Below, one piece after another: positions 24,589 to 33,006 of a stretch of 43,192 nucleotides of DNA. Under the pieces are notes generated by a model, which had not been told where the DNA came from, searched no databases, and saw only the letters and a list, made by a program, of their open reading frames with translations. Position numbers and translations under genes: made by a program. The stretch comes from Alphaproteobacteria bacterium CG_4_9_14_3_um_filter_47_13 (GTDB taxonomy: Bacteria > Pseudomonadota > Alphaproteobacteria > Micavibrionales > Micavibrionaceae). Numbering within the stretch: position 1 is the first letter of the stretch; each line of letters opens with the position of its first letter. The stretch spans positions 1 through 43,192 of the forward strand of contig PFTR01000099.1 of NCBI GenBank assembly GCA_002789675.1, read 5' to 3'.

Positions 24589-25413
24589 TCATTCGGCCAG
24601 AGTAGCCTTTTCAGAGACATCTGGCAAGATTTCGATCCAGACAGGATCTATGAGTTCGATATAGGGGCCATTGTAATCTTCAACCCACCCCCGCACGCGG
24701 ACATGTTTATTAGAAAATTTCAGAGGATCAATAGCAGCGTTCACTAGTTTTCTTCTGACCTGCGATGGTATGCCAACGGTAAAATCCGTTCGCCAGTCAT
24801 TGCCGAAATTCAGGAAAACTGTATTTTTTGCCATGGCGCTTGCTCGAATTGTCCCTTCGATAATGGCCCAGCCATGCATGGCGCTACCGACAGTTTCCGG
24901 CGTAAGAACGGCATATTTCTCATCTGCCCAAAGGCCACGCTTTTCTTTTCGTGCTATCAACTCCAGCGCCATCATCTGTTCGGCCATCTCAATATTTTGC
25001 GCGGAAGGACGAACACGGGCAAGGCCGTTCTGGATTAAAAGCGCCTGAATCCAGAGGTTGCTATTTTTCTCGGATAAATGAGCAATATGATAGCCCATGC
25101 GGTTCATGCGGCCTTTATCCTTATTTTTATCCTGATAGATCTTCACATACTTTTTAAGGAATGTTTCTTTGAGTAAAGTCATCGCTGCAAGTCCGATTTC
25201 TCCTGTGTCATAAGGAGTCAGATCGGGAATATCAATACCGGAAAGCTGGAGAATACGGCCATCAAGAAGACGTAACCGAAGAGGATCAATGATTTCTTCC
25301 ACCTGCTGCTCTCCGGTTAAGATGAGGGCAGAAAAATCCGCTTCCCCTTGTGCGTGGGCAGATGATATAAAAAAACTTGCCAAAAGAATAATTAGAATTA
25401 AATAGGTCTTCAT
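24589..25413 (-). CDS. Secreted thermonuclease (SNase)-like protein with altered active-site residues
   Basis: This is a 274-residue protein beginning at ATG 25413 with a signal peptide ending AHAQ (22); the longer frame to 25593 would place 60 unrelated residues before that signal. The OB-fold of staphylococcal nuclease follows: LRLLDGRILQLSGIDIPD (about 47-64), a Lys-rich loop ending GRMNRMGYHIAHL and GLARV. In active nucleases the second strand reads VRLxGIDxPE. Here Gln and Asp replace the catalytic Arg and Glu, so cleavage of DNA is doubtful. A second beta domain (about 180-265) follows. The start codon overlaps that of the divergent M48 gene. Confidence 0.65.
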   Translation of the reverse strand: MKTYLILIILLASFFISSAHAQGEADFSALILTGEQQVEEIIDPLRLRLLDGRILQLSGIDIPDLTPYDTGEIGLAAMTLLKETFLKKYVKIYQDKNKDKGRMNRMGYHIAHLSEKNSNLWIQALLIQNGLARVRPSAQNIEMAEQMMALELIARKEKRGLWADEKYAVLTPETVGSAMHGWAIIEGTIRASAMAKNTVFLNFGNDWRTDFTVGIPSQVRRKLVNAAIDPLKFSNKHVRVRGWVEDYNGPYIELIDPVWIEILPDVSEKATLAE

Positions 25414-26890
25414 GATGATTATAGCTTTGCGTCTTTTTTGTTCGAATTTCAAGATATTCTTTCTCGCAGCGGGATTGGTAGCAGGCCTTTCTGGCTGCAC
25501 GACCAATGCCGCGACAGGGCAGCAACAATTTACGGCGCTAATGTCTCCGCAGCAGGAAGCGCAAGTTGGTGCGGACGAACATAGTAAAATCATGAAAACT
25601 TATGGTTTTCTGGAGAATAGTGAAAACCTTCAGGCTTATATCAGTCGTGTCGGTGCAGATGTTGCAGCAAATACCGAACGGACGGATGTTCAGTATAAAT
25701 TTTTCCTTCTCGATGATCCGATGGTTAATGCTTTTGCCTTACCCGGTGGTTATGTCTACGTAACCCGGGGTTTGCTGGCACAAGCCAATAGCGAAGCCGA
25801 GCTTGCCGCTGTATTAGGACATGAAATCGGACACGTGACAGCGCGTCATAGCGCAGAGCGTTATTCACGCGGTGTGGTCACATCGCTTGGTGCTATGGTG
25901 CTTTCGGCTGCGCTGGACAGTAAAGCCGCGACGCAGGCACTGGGTGTCGGGAGTGATCTGTTTATGAAGTCCTATTCGCGGGAGCAGGAAAATCAGGCGG
26001 ATGAACTCGGCCTGCGTTATATGACCCGTAGCTATTATAATCCTTCGGGAATGCCTGCTTTTCTCACTGCTTTAGAAGGAAATACAAGTCTGGAAAGCCG
26101 GATTAATGGTAAAGGATCTACTGGCGGCCCTGACTGGTTTTCGACACATCCTCTCACAGCAGATCGCATCCGGAATACAATCGCTATGGCACGGCAATAT
26201 CCACAGACTGGAACAGTAGAGCGTGATGCTTATCTGAAAATGATTGATGGTTTGATTTATGGTGACAGTGCAAAGCAGGGATTAGTGCGTGACAATGTTT
26301 TTTATCATCCGAAGATGGATTTTACATTCTCTGTCCCGCAAGGATTTTCCATGGTAAATCAGTCAGCGCAGGTTGTTGCTACGGATAAAAGTAGCGGTGC
26401 AGCGATTATTTTCGATGCGGCAGGCATTGCACAAAATCTGGATGCCCTTACTTATTTGCAACAGGTCTGGATGAAAGACGATGTCCCTGCTGCCCGTATT
26501 AATATAAACGGGATGGACGCGGCAACGGCTGGTTTCACCGGAACTGTGAATGGCCGTGCCATGAATATTCGTATTGTTGCTGTTAAATGGAGCGCCAATA
26601 CTTTCTTCCGTTTCCAGATTGCCATTCCGCAAAACGCGCCAGCGACACTGGTTGAAGACTTAAAACGTACAACTTATAGTCTACGTCGGATGACCGCTGA
26701 TGAAAAACGCAATGTCCAGCCTTATAAAATTCAGATTGTTACAGCAGGGGCAGGTGACAGTATCGATTCTCTGGCGCGTCAAATGCCTTACACAGCTTAT
26801 CAGGAAGAGCGTTTTCGTTCTTTGAATGCGCTAATGCCGGAAGAGGCTGTGATAGTAGGACAAAAATATAAGATTATTAGTGTAAGATAA
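25412..26890 (+). CDS. M48 family metalloprotease lipoprotein (BepA/LoiP-like)
   Basis: This is a 492-residue periplasmic zinc protease. A hydrophobic leader ends in lipobox LSGC with Cys29. HEIGH at 137-141 gives the zinc-binding His pair and catalytic Glu, and the third ligand is the Glu of ENQADELG near 190. The C-terminal part contains a beta-rich domain (about 295-425) and a LysM-like end with AGAGDSIDSLARQM, suggesting attachment to peptidoglycan. Such proteases act in outer-membrane protein quality control. ATG 25412 or 25415 starts the gene; both lie over the start codon of the divergent nuclease-like gene, and no strong ribosome site precedes them. Confidence 0.88.
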   Translation: MMIIALRLFCSNFKIFFLAAGLVAGLSGCTTNAATGQQQFTALMSPQQEAQVGADEHSKIMKTYGFLENSENLQAYISRVGADVAANTERTDVQYKFFLLDDPMVNAFALPGGYVYVTRGLLAQANSEAELAAVLGHEIGHVTARHSAERYSRGVVTSLGAMVLSAALDSKAATQALGVGSDLFMKSYSREQENQADELGLRYMTRSYYNPSGMPAFLTALEGNTSLESRINGKGSTGGPDWFSTHPLTADRIRNTIAMARQYPQTGTVERDAYLKMIDGLIYGDSAKQGLVRDNVFYHPKMDFTFSVPQGFSMVNQSAQVVATDKSSGAAIIFDAAGIAQNLDALTYLQQVWMKDDVPAARININGMDAATAGFTGTVNGRAMNIRIVAVKWSANTFFRFQIAIPQNAPATLVEDLKRTTYSLRRMTADEKRNVQPYKIQIVTAGAGDSIDSLARQMPYTAYQEERFRSLNALMPEEAVIVGQKYKIISVR

Positions 26891-26927
26891 ACAGACTGAT
26901 TATTTTTTTAATCTTTAGAATCTCATG

Positions 26928-26933
26928 TATAAT
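26928..26933 (+). promoter_or_regulatory. Candidate -10 box for the phosphatase-fold gene
   Basis: A perfect TATAAT directly preceded by TG lies 70 bases ahead of GTG 27003; no good -35 is seen at the usual distance. Confidence 0.3.
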
Positions 26934-27002
26934 AAAATGATTCTGTGAAGCCTTCGCTTTCACTTTCTCTTCCAGCTTCTTCTTTTTTGGGAAATCCCGA
27001 CT

Positions 27003-27821
27003 GTGCGTATTGCTGATTTTGACACCCGATTTATTTCCTTAGGTACACCAAAACGTATCTGGACAATCTCGGCCATTCATGGTGAAGCACAACGCCTTAT
27101 GGATCTTCATGACGCCCTCCTGGATCTTGTGCGTCCGGGCGATAGAATCGTCTATCATGGCAACTATGTCGGATATGGAGAGCAGCCGTGCGAAACAATT
27201 GATGAACTTTTAACATTCCGCCGTATTTTATTATCCATTCCGGGAATGATCCCGGATGACATTGTCTATCTGCGTGGAGGACAAGAAGAAATGTGGCAAA
27301 AACTACTGCAACTGCAATTTGCGCATAAACCTGCCGATGTTTTACTCTGGATGCTCGGTAAAGGTCTGGCCGGAACACTGGCGTCTTATGAAATCAGTCC
27401 GCATGATGGTATTATCGCCGCGCAAGAAGGTGTGATGTCTCTAACCCGCTGGACAGGAAAAATACGTGATGCCGTACGCAAGCATCCGGGTCATGATATT
27501 TTCAGTACCATCCTCCGTCGCGCCGCCTTTACAGGAATTGAATCTGAATGTCCCCTTCTCTTTGTCCATGCAGGCATAAACCCCGAGCATTCTCTGGAAA
27601 ATCAGGGAGATAGTTTCTGGTGGGGAAATAATGACTTCAATGCTATCCACGTTCCTTATACTCCTTTCCAAAAAGTCATCCGTGGTTTTGATCCCAAACA
27701 TCGCGGTATGAATATTAATGGTGTTACCACAACAATTGACGGCGGTTGTGGCTTCGGCGGTTCTCTTGTTTGCGCCAGCTTTGATAGCAGCGGAAATTTG
27801 CTTGAAACTATACAAACATGA
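27003..27821 (+). CDS. Metallophosphatase-fold protein lacking the metal-binding motifs
   Basis: This is a 272-residue protein starting at GTG 27003. The order of motifs follows the PPP/ApaH-like phosphatases, but each is degraded: GDxHG has become SAIHG (23-27), GDxxDRG has become GNYVGYG (53-59), RGNHE has become RGGQE (91-95) and the late GH motif has become RGFDP (227-231). Only the His of motif 1 and VHAG at 188-191 are kept. The core strands and the closing IDGGCGFGG are well preserved, so the fold is probably retained with a non-catalytic, perhaps ligand-sensing or binding role. It stands alone upstream of rpoH with 216 bp between them. Confidence 0.7.
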   Translation: MRIADFDTRFISLGTPKRIWTISAIHGEAQRLMDLHDALLDLVRPGDRIVYHGNYVGYGEQPCETIDELLTFRRILLSIPGMIPDDIVYLRGGQEEMWQKLLQLQFAHKPADVLLWMLGKGLAGTLASYEISPHDGIIAAQEGVMSLTRWTGKIRDAVRKHPGHDIFSTILRRAAFTGIESECPLLFVHAGINPEHSLENQGDSFWWGNNDFNAIHVPYTPFQKVIRGFDPKHRGMNINGVTTTIDGGCGFGGSLVCASFDSSGNLLETIQT

Positions 27822-27929
27822 TTTCTGCTCCCACTCCTGATAGATAAGCGAATCCCCTTGTGCTGACTTTTTGAGCAAAGAGAGAACCACCTAAATAAAA
27901 ATGGAACTAATTTTTATCCAAAGGGTTTG

Positions 27930-27987
27930 TTCATAGAAAAGCGTATTATCAATTATAAACAGTAAAGAAATGTAACGAATACTGTTT
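27930..27987 (+). promoter_or_regulatory. Candidate rpoH promoter and 8-bp inverted repeat in the leader
   Basis: TTCATA (27930-27935), 18 bases, TATAAA (27954-27959) is a plausible vegetative pair. Overlapping its 3' end is a perfect inverted repeat AAACAGTA (27957-27964) / TACTGTTT (27980-27987) with a 15-base loop, placed where an operator or a leader hairpin could act. The leader to ATG 28038 would be about 70 bases. Confidence 0.35.
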
Positions 27988-28037
27988 TAGTTCGAATTAA
28001 TAATTGAAATCAACGATGTGAGAAAGGTTTTATTGTT

Positions 28038-28916
28038 ATGGCACATATAGATGACTACGAAACCCAAAAGTCCAATCTTGGGTATATACAAACGGCAATG
28101 GATGAACCCATGCTAGAACGTGAACACGAATTGTCACTCGCACGCCGCTGGCGGGACAAACATGACGAAAAGGCTTTGCATGAGCTCGTCAGTTCCTATA
28201 CTCGTTTGGTGATTTCCATGGCTTCTAAATTCCGTAACTATGGATTGCCCATGGGAGATCTGATTCAGGAAGGCAATATCGGTCTTATGCAAGCGGCCAA
28301 CCGCTTTGATCCAGAACGTGAAGTACGTTTTTCGACGTATGCGCAATGGTGGATTCGCGCCGCAATACAGGATTATGTCCTTCGCAACTGGTCAATCGTC
28401 CGCACAGGAACGACAGCTGCGCAAAAATCCTTGTTTTTTAATTTACGCCGTCTGCGTTCCAAAATAGAGCGGGAGAACGAAAGCGAAGGTCTGGCCGATG
28501 ATGATCGTAAAAGAATTGCCAAAAAGCTGAATGTCAAAGTCAGTGAAGTTGAAACAATGGAGGGACGTTTATCCGGTACGGATAACTCTCTGAATACCAG
28601 AATTGGTGAAAATGGTGAAGACGAGTGGCAATCTTTACTAACTGATGAAAATCCCAATCCCGAAGATGTGGTGACGGCTATGAAAGATTCAGAAACAAGA
28701 TCCCGCTGGCTTAAAAAAGCGCTCGGTACGCTTGACAGCCGAGAACAACAAATCATTCGAGAACGTCATTTAAATAATAATGACGTTGTTACTCTGGAAG
28801 ATCTGGGTAAGGAACTTGGGATTAGCAAAGAACGCGTGCGCCAGATTGAAGCCCGCGCCATGGGGAAACTTAAAAGCTCCCTCACTGCACAGGGAAATGT
28901 ACCAGCATTTTTATAA
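28038..28916 (+). CDS. rpoH: RNA polymerase heat-shock sigma factor RpoH (sigma-32)
   Basis: This is a 292-residue group 3 sigma factor. Region 2 is well conserved: GDLIQEGNIGLMQAANRFDP near 74-93 and RFSTYAQWWIRAAIQDYV near 97-114, which contact core enzyme and the -10 element. QKSLFFNLRRLR near 128-139 is the RpoH box that separates heat-shock sigmas from RpoD. Region 4.2 ends in LGKELGISKERVRQIEARA. It directs heat-shock and protein-quality genes. Alphaproteobacteria often carry two rpoH genes; only one is in view. It is convergent with gap. Confidence 0.95.
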   Translation: MAHIDDYETQKSNLGYIQTAMDEPMLEREHELSLARRWRDKHDEKALHELVSSYTRLVISMASKFRNYGLPMGDLIQEGNIGLMQAANRFDPEREVRFSTYAQWWIRAAIQDYVLRNWSIVRTGTTAAQKSLFFNLRRLRSKIERENESEGLADDDRKRIAKKLNVKVSEVETMEGRLSGTDNSLNTRIGENGEDEWQSLLTDENPNPEDVVTAMKDSETRSRWLKKALGTLDSREQQIIRERHLNNNDVVTLEDLGKELGISKERVRQIEARAMGKLKSSLTAQGNVPAFL

Positions 28917-29040
28917 CAGAAAACCAATTGCGAAGGATGACGTGTCGGGACGAAAACACAGACAAGCGGGATGATACAAGCCAACATTTTGTAGCTTAAC
29001 TTTGCCGCAAATCTGTCCAACAAAGTAGGGTCACCTCCTT

Positions 29041-30084
29041 CTACTCGGCGGCTTCTATTTGCTGTGCGTTGCTATAACCGACGGCGTGCATTTTAACGCC
29101 GGTATCGAGCATCCGGTTAGAAAAGCCCCATTCATTGTCGTACCAGCTCATGATCCGCACAAGTTTGCCGTCAATGACTTTTGTGCCTTCCAGCGAGAAG
29201 ATGGAGGAGAGCGGGTTATGATTAAAATCTCCGGAAACAAGCGGTTCGTCATAGCAGCCGAGAATGCCATCCAGATCACCGCCGGAAGCCTCCTGAATAA
29301 TGCTGTTAATTTCCTCTATTGTGGTATCGCGGCTGGCGATGAATTTAAGGTCAACAACGGAGACATTGGGTGTTGGAACACGAATGGACACGCCGTCAAG
29401 CTTGCCATTGAGTTCGGGCAGGACTTTGCCAACGGCTTTGGCTGCGCCTGTTGATGTGGGGATCATGTTGAGCGCACCCGCACGGGCGCGGTGCAGATCT
29501 TTATGCATGGTATCAACAAGGCTCTGGTCGCCGGTATAGCTGTGAATCGTGGTCATAAAGCCGCTTTCAATCCCGATTTTCCGGTGCAGGGCATGAACCA
29601 CAGGGGCAAGGCAGTTGGTGGTGCAGGAAGCGTTGGAAACAATTTTGTGTTCTGCTGCCAGTTTATCGCTGTTCACGCCGTAAACAACTGTTAAATCTTC
29701 ATCTTTGGCGGGAGCGGAGATCAGAACTTTTTTTGCGCCAGCCTCGAGATGTCTGGTGGCTTTGTCGCGGTCGGTAAAAATTCCGGTGCATTCAAAGACA
29801 ATATCAATATCCATTTTCCCCCAGGGCAGGGCAGCGGGGTCGCGCTCCTGTGTGCATTTTACTTTTTTACCATCGGCAATGATGGTGTCTGTGCCTTCGG
29901 TTTTCACATCAAAGGGCGATGTGCCGTGTACGGAGTCATATTTAAGGAGATGCGCGTTTGTTTTGATGTCGGCCAAATCGTTAATGGCAACGATCTCGAT
30001 ATCATCGCGTCCTGATTCGATCCATGCCCTGAAAACCAGCCGCCCGATGCGTCCAAATCCGTTAATTGCTACTTTGACTGTCAT
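29041..30084 (-). CDS. gap: Glyceraldehyde-3-phosphate dehydrogenase, type I
   Basis: This is a 347-residue glycolytic enzyme. [13 protein letters not shown] near 8-20 is the NAD-binding loop, and Asp36 after strand 2 favours NAD over [13 protein letters not shown] at 150-158 carries catalytic Cys154, and the paired His lies in the HSYTGDQ segment. The C-terminal [12 protein letters not shown] is canonical. AAGGAG just ahead of ATG 30084 is a strong ribosome site. It follows tkt on the same strand, as in many Alphaproteobacteria (tkt-gap-pgk), but the inverted-repeat cassette has been inserted between them and pgk is not adjacent. Confidence 0.97.
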   Translation of the reverse strand: MTVKVAINGFGRIGRLVFRAWIESGRDDIEIVAINDLADIKTNAHLLKYDSVHGTSPFDVKTEGTDTIIADGKKVKCTQERDPAALPWGKMDIDIVFECTGIFTDRDKATRHLEAGAKKVLISAPAKDEDLTVVYGVNSDKLAAEHKIVSNASCTTNCLAPVVHALHRKIGIESGFMTTIHSYTGDQSLVDTMHKDLHRARAGALNMIPTSTGAAKAVGKVLPELNGKLDGVSIRVPTPNVSVVDLKFIASRDTTIEEINSIIQEASGGDLDGILGCYDEPLVSGDFNHNPLSSIFSLEGTKVIDGKLVRIMSWYDNEWGFSNRMLDTGVKMHAVGYSNAQQIEAAE

Positions 30085-30109
30085 TTTTTTCTCCTTTTTT
30101 TATTCTATT

Positions 30110-30138
30110 AACGCCAAGGGCGCAAAGTTACGCAAAGT
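30110..30138 (+). repeat. Left 29-bp inverted repeat of the cassette
   Basis: Contains two CGCAAAGT units after AACGCCAAGG. It includes the stop codon of the enclosed gene (TAA on the minus strand, 30128-30130). Mismatches to the other arm are at repeat positions 6, 11 and 21. Confidence 0.85.
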
Positions 30139-30547
30139 TTTTTTGTGACTTTGTCATAGCAATGCGCCGAATTCCATCTTTTAGTGATTTTGTATTAAAG
30201 TTTATGCGTAACCCCAAGGGTTTGTGTGAGAGTTTCAAGTAAGTATGAAGTTGTGCCTCATGGACAGGCAGGATTCTTTCAACAGCTTTCAGCTCTACTA
30301 TAACCTGATTTTCAACTAATAAATCAAGTCTTAAGCCAGATTCTATTGTCAGGTTATCAATTATAACAGGAAGATGTTTTTGTCTTTCTACTTTTATATT
30401 TTTGGCTGTTAAAAAATGAAAAAGACAATTCTCGTAAACGCTTTCCAGCAATCCGGGGCCAAGTTTTGTGTGTATGTAAAAACAGATATCAAGAATATCC
30501 TTTGATATCCTGTTTGTATATGCTGGTATTTCAATGATCCCGGTCAT
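30128..30547 (-). CDS. GxxExxY protein, predicted PD-(D/E)XK nuclease fold
   Basis: This is a 139-residue soluble protein. Residues 32-38 read GLLESVY, the motif naming the GxxExxY family. Asp75 in RLDLLV, then Glu85-x-Lys87 in VIVELKAVE, match the D-x(n)-ExK active site of PD-(D/E)XK nucleases, followed by the family's QLHTYLKLSHKPLGLRINFN region, which is cited here by its ends at about 99 and 118. ATG 30547 is chosen; a longer frame to 30715 would run back through tkt. The right inverted repeat is its whole leader, with only AAAG before the ATG, so translation may rely on read-through from tkt. Function in the family is unknown. Confidence 0.8.
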   Translation of the reverse strand: MTGIIEIPAYTNRISKDILDICFYIHTKLGPGLLESVYENCLFHFLTAKNIKVERQKHLPVIIDNLTIESGLRLDLLVENQVIVELKAVERILPVHEAQLHTYLKLSHKPLGLRINFNTKSLKDGIRRIAMTKSQKNFA

Positions 30548-30576
30548 ACTTTGCGCAACTTTGCGTCCTTTGCGTT
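30548..30576 (-). repeat. Right 29-bp inverted repeat of the cassette
   Basis: Read on the minus strand it holds three CGCAAAG units with the spacing of the left arm. It lies between the tkt stop codon and the ATG of the GxxExxY gene and touches both. Confidence 0.85.
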
Positions 30577-32580
30577 TTATAATCCGGCTTTTGCGGCCAT
30601 GATAATGGCCTCTGTTGTAATGCCGAAATGTTTGAAGAGCTGTTCGGCGGGTGCGGATTCGCCGAAGCTTTTCATGCCGATGAAGATGCCGTGACCACCG
30701 ATCAGATGATCCCATCCCTGACGAATTCCGGCTTCGACGGCGATTTTGATGCTGCCGTTACAGACAAGGCTTTGGTAATATTCGCCGTCTTGCTCCATCA
30801 AGAGATCCATGCATGGAACAGAAACAACACGCGTGGCGACTCCCAGTTTTTCAAGCTGCGTTTTGGCTTCGATTGCCAGATGCACTTCCGAACCGGAGGC
30901 AAAAATAGTGATTTTAGGCTCTTCGGCACAGTCCGAAAGAATATAGGCGCCTTTGGCGCAGAGATTTTCCGGTGTGTTGTCACGTAATGTTGGTAAGCCT
31001 TGCCGTGTCAGTGCCAGAGCGCTTGGGGCATTTTTCTGTCTCAGTGCCAGTTCCCAGCATTCGGTCGTTTCAACCCCGTCACAGGGGCGGAAGACATAAA
31101 GATTGGGAATGGCACGCAGTGCGGCCAGATGCTCCACCGGCTGATGCGTGGGGCCGTCTTCGCCAAGGCCGATGGAATCGTGTGTGAGAACATGAATGAC
31201 ACGCTGCTTCATCAAGGCGGCAAGGCGGATCGCCGGACGGCTGTAATCACTGAATTGCAGGAAGGTGCCGGAATAGGGGATAATACCGCCATGCAGTGTC
31301 ATGCCGTTCATTATGGCGGCCATGCCGTGTTCGCGAACACCGTAATGAATGTATTGTCCGCCGTAATTGTCACGGCTGATCACTTCCGGCCCTTTGATTT
31401 TTGTGTTGACCGAGCCTGTCAGATCGGCAGAGCCGCCGATCAGAAACGGCAAAGCAGGGATTAATGTTTCAAGCACTTTCCCCGAGCATTGGCGCGTGGC
31501 AAGTTTTGGTTTTTCGGAAGCAAAGCGCTCTTTCAGTTCTGCAATTAAAGGGGTAATGATTCCGCCGATATCAGCCGCCAGAACATTTTCAAAATCCCTG
31601 CGGTAGCGGTTCTGCTCTAGAGTGTTTGTCCATTGCCGGAATTCCGTGTGGTTGCGTTGTCCGACCATACGCCAGCAATTCAGGACATCTTTCGGGATTT
31701 CAAAGGCATCATACGGCCAGTCCAGATTTTTCCGCGTTCCTTTTATTTCTTCTGCGCCGAGCGGGGCGCCATGGGAATCGGCTTTCCCCTGTTTCGTCGG
31801 TGCGCCGAATCCTATATGGGTTTTACAGCAGATCAGGCTTGGCGTTTCTGCCATTTGCGCTTTGGCAAGAGCGGCATCAATCTGTGCGGTGTCGTGACCA
31901 TCAATGGTCTGGACACTCCAGCCATAGGATTCAAAGCGTTTTGGCACATCATCAGAATAGGAAAGGGATGTCGGCCCGTCAATCGAGATTCCGTTGTCGT
32001 CATAAAGAACAATTAATTTGCCTAGCTTCAGGTGTCCGGCCAGAGCGCATGATTCATGACTGATCCCCTCCATCAGGTCGCCGTCACTGGCAATCACATA
32101 AGTATTGTGACTAATCAGATCCTCGAACCGTGCGGCCAGAATTCTTTCGGCAAGGGCAAAGCCAACGGCGTTGGAAATGCCCTGTCCCAGAGGGCCGGTT
32201 GTGGTTTCAATACCCATATCGGGCATGATTTCGGGATGGCCGGGAGTCAGGCTGCCGAGCTGCCGGAAATTTTTAATCTGTTCCAGAGTCATTTTCTCGT
32301 AGCCGGTTAAATAGAGCAGGGCATAAAGCAGCATCGAGCCATGCCCGGCGGAGAGAATGAAGCGGTCACGATCCGGCCAGAGGGGATTGCGCGGATCAAA
32401 TTTCAGATATTTGCTGAATAACACGGTGGCAACATCCGCCATTCCCATCGGCATTCCCGGGTGTCCGGAGTTGGCTTTTTGCACAGCATCCATGGATAAA
32501 GCGCGGATGGCATTGGCCATGATTTTAAAGTCATAACCAGCGTCCGTTTTTTTGCTTGCTGTGGCGGTCTGCTTGTTCAT
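30577..32580 (-). CDS. tkt: Transketolase
   Basis: This is a 667-residue thiamine-diphosphate enzyme of the pentose phosphate pathway, moving two-carbon units between sugar phosphates. The N-terminus has [14 protein letters not shown] with substrate-binding His, then [16 protein letters not shown], the ThDP motif starting [12 protein letters not shown] with the closing DDN, and the middle-domain GVREHGM and [22 protein letters not shown] with catalytic His. Length is normal for the family. It heads the tkt-gap unit. Its stop codon directly abuts the inverted-repeat cassette, leaving the coding sequence intact. Confidence 0.97.
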   Translation of the reverse strand: MNKQTATASKKTDAGYDFKIMANAIRALSMDAVQKANSGHPGMPMGMADVATVLFSKYLKFDPRNPLWPDRDRFILSAGHGSMLLYALLYLTGYEKMTLEQIKNFRQLGSLTPGHPEIMPDMGIETTTGPLGQGISNAVGFALAERILAARFEDLISHNTYVIASDGDLMEGISHESCALAGHLKLGKLIVLYDDNGISIDGPTSLSYSDDVPKRFESYGWSVQTIDGHDTAQIDAALAKAQMAETPSLICCKTHIGFGAPTKQGKADSHGAPLGAEEIKGTRKNLDWPYDAFEIPKDVLNCWRMVGQRNHTEFRQWTNTLEQNRYRRDFENVLAADIGGIITPLIAELKERFASEKPKLATRQCSGKVLETLIPALPFLIGGSADLTGSVNTKIKGPEVISRDNYGGQYIHYGVREHGMAAIMNGMTLHGGIIPYSGTFLQFSDYSRPAIRLAALMKQRVIHVLTHDSIGLGEDGPTHQPVEHLAALRAIPNLYVFRPCDGVETTECWELALRQKNAPSALALTRQGLPTLRDNTPENLCAKGAYILSDCAEEPKITIFASGSEVHLAIEAKTQLEKLGVATRVVSVPCMDLLMEQDGEYYQSLVCNGSIKIAVEAGIRQGWDHLIGGHGIFIGMKSFGESAPAEQLFKHFGITTEAIIMAAKAGL

Positions 32581-32599
32581 TCTGCTGTTCCAGTATTAT

Positions 32600-32629
32600 A
32601 TTATAAAGGTTGAAAATCTTTGGTTACAA
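32600..32629 (-). promoter_or_regulatory. Candidate tkt promoter
   Basis: On the minus strand TTGTAA (32629-32624), 18-base spacer and a perfect TATAAT (32605-32600). This would give a very short leader before ATG 32580. The remaining 219-bp gap to the plus-strand gene at 32800 has AT-rich sequence and a TTGACG near 32713 with no good partner. Confidence 0.5.
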
Positions 32630-32799
32630 TGCATTTGTAAAGCACAAACGTCAATACAGCTTTTCATAGAATCCTGTGATTAAGTCACGTTTTTTTTCAC
32701 AATAATATTGACGAAGGCAGGGCAGACTTGCTAATCACGCATATTCATAAAATTCGTTATTATATATTAGAATTGACTATATGAAGGGATAGGAACGTA

Positions 32800-33003
32800 A
32801 TGGCCATATTTGATGCATTAAATGCGCTGAACCAGTCTCTGCAAAATCTGGAAGCAATCGCCGCCGAGCAAGAAAAAAAAGCATATAAAATCGGACAGAC
32901 AGATTTGTTTTCTGGAACAAGAACATCTCTTGATCCGGCATTAATTGCACAAAAACTGGATATCACGATCGAGCGTGTCGAAAAACTTTTAGCGGAGGGA
33001 TAA
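32800..33003 (+). CDS. Small helical protein upstream of zapA
   Basis: This is a 67-residue cytoplasmic protein. Residues 1-30 form a likely coiled coil (LNALNQSLQNLEAIAAEQEKK is its core, within 8-28), and the C-terminus has a short helix-turn-helix-like end (ALIAQKLDITIERVEKLLAEG). In Alphaproteobacteria a small coiled-coil gene often precedes zapA and may act with it at the division ring. TAGGAA ahead of ATG 32800 is a fair ribosome site. It lies three bases ahead of zapA, and zapA's own ribosome site (GGAGGG) is inside its last codons, so the two are coupled. I cannot name a family. Confidence 0.7.
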   Translation: MAIFDALNALNQSLQNLEAIAAEQEKKAYKIGQTDLFSGTRTSLDPALIAQKLDITIERVEKLLAEG

Positions 33004-33006
33004 ATT

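Larger units (their letters stand above)
30110..30576. mobile_element. 467-bp inverted-repeat cassette carrying a GxxExxY gene, inserted between tkt and gap
   Basis: Two 29-bp inverted repeats matching at 26 of 29 positions bound a single gene. The outer edge on the right abuts the tkt stop codon (30577-30579), and the left edge is 25 bases from gap. The repeats consist of short CGCAAAG units. The enclosed gene fills the space: its ATG is directly next to the right repeat and its stop lies inside the left repeat. No target-site duplication is obvious and no transposase is encoded, so movement would need help in trans or the nuclease itself. Confidence 0.6.

Noticed and set aside
25414-25593. 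60-residue upstream extension of the nuclease-like protein
   Set aside because: It would bury a clear signal peptide and runs antisense through the M48 signal sequence.
30548-30715. 56-residue upstream extension of the GxxExxY protein
   Set aside because: It lies in the 3' end of tkt in another frame and crosses the inverted repeat; the family starts at about ATG 30547.
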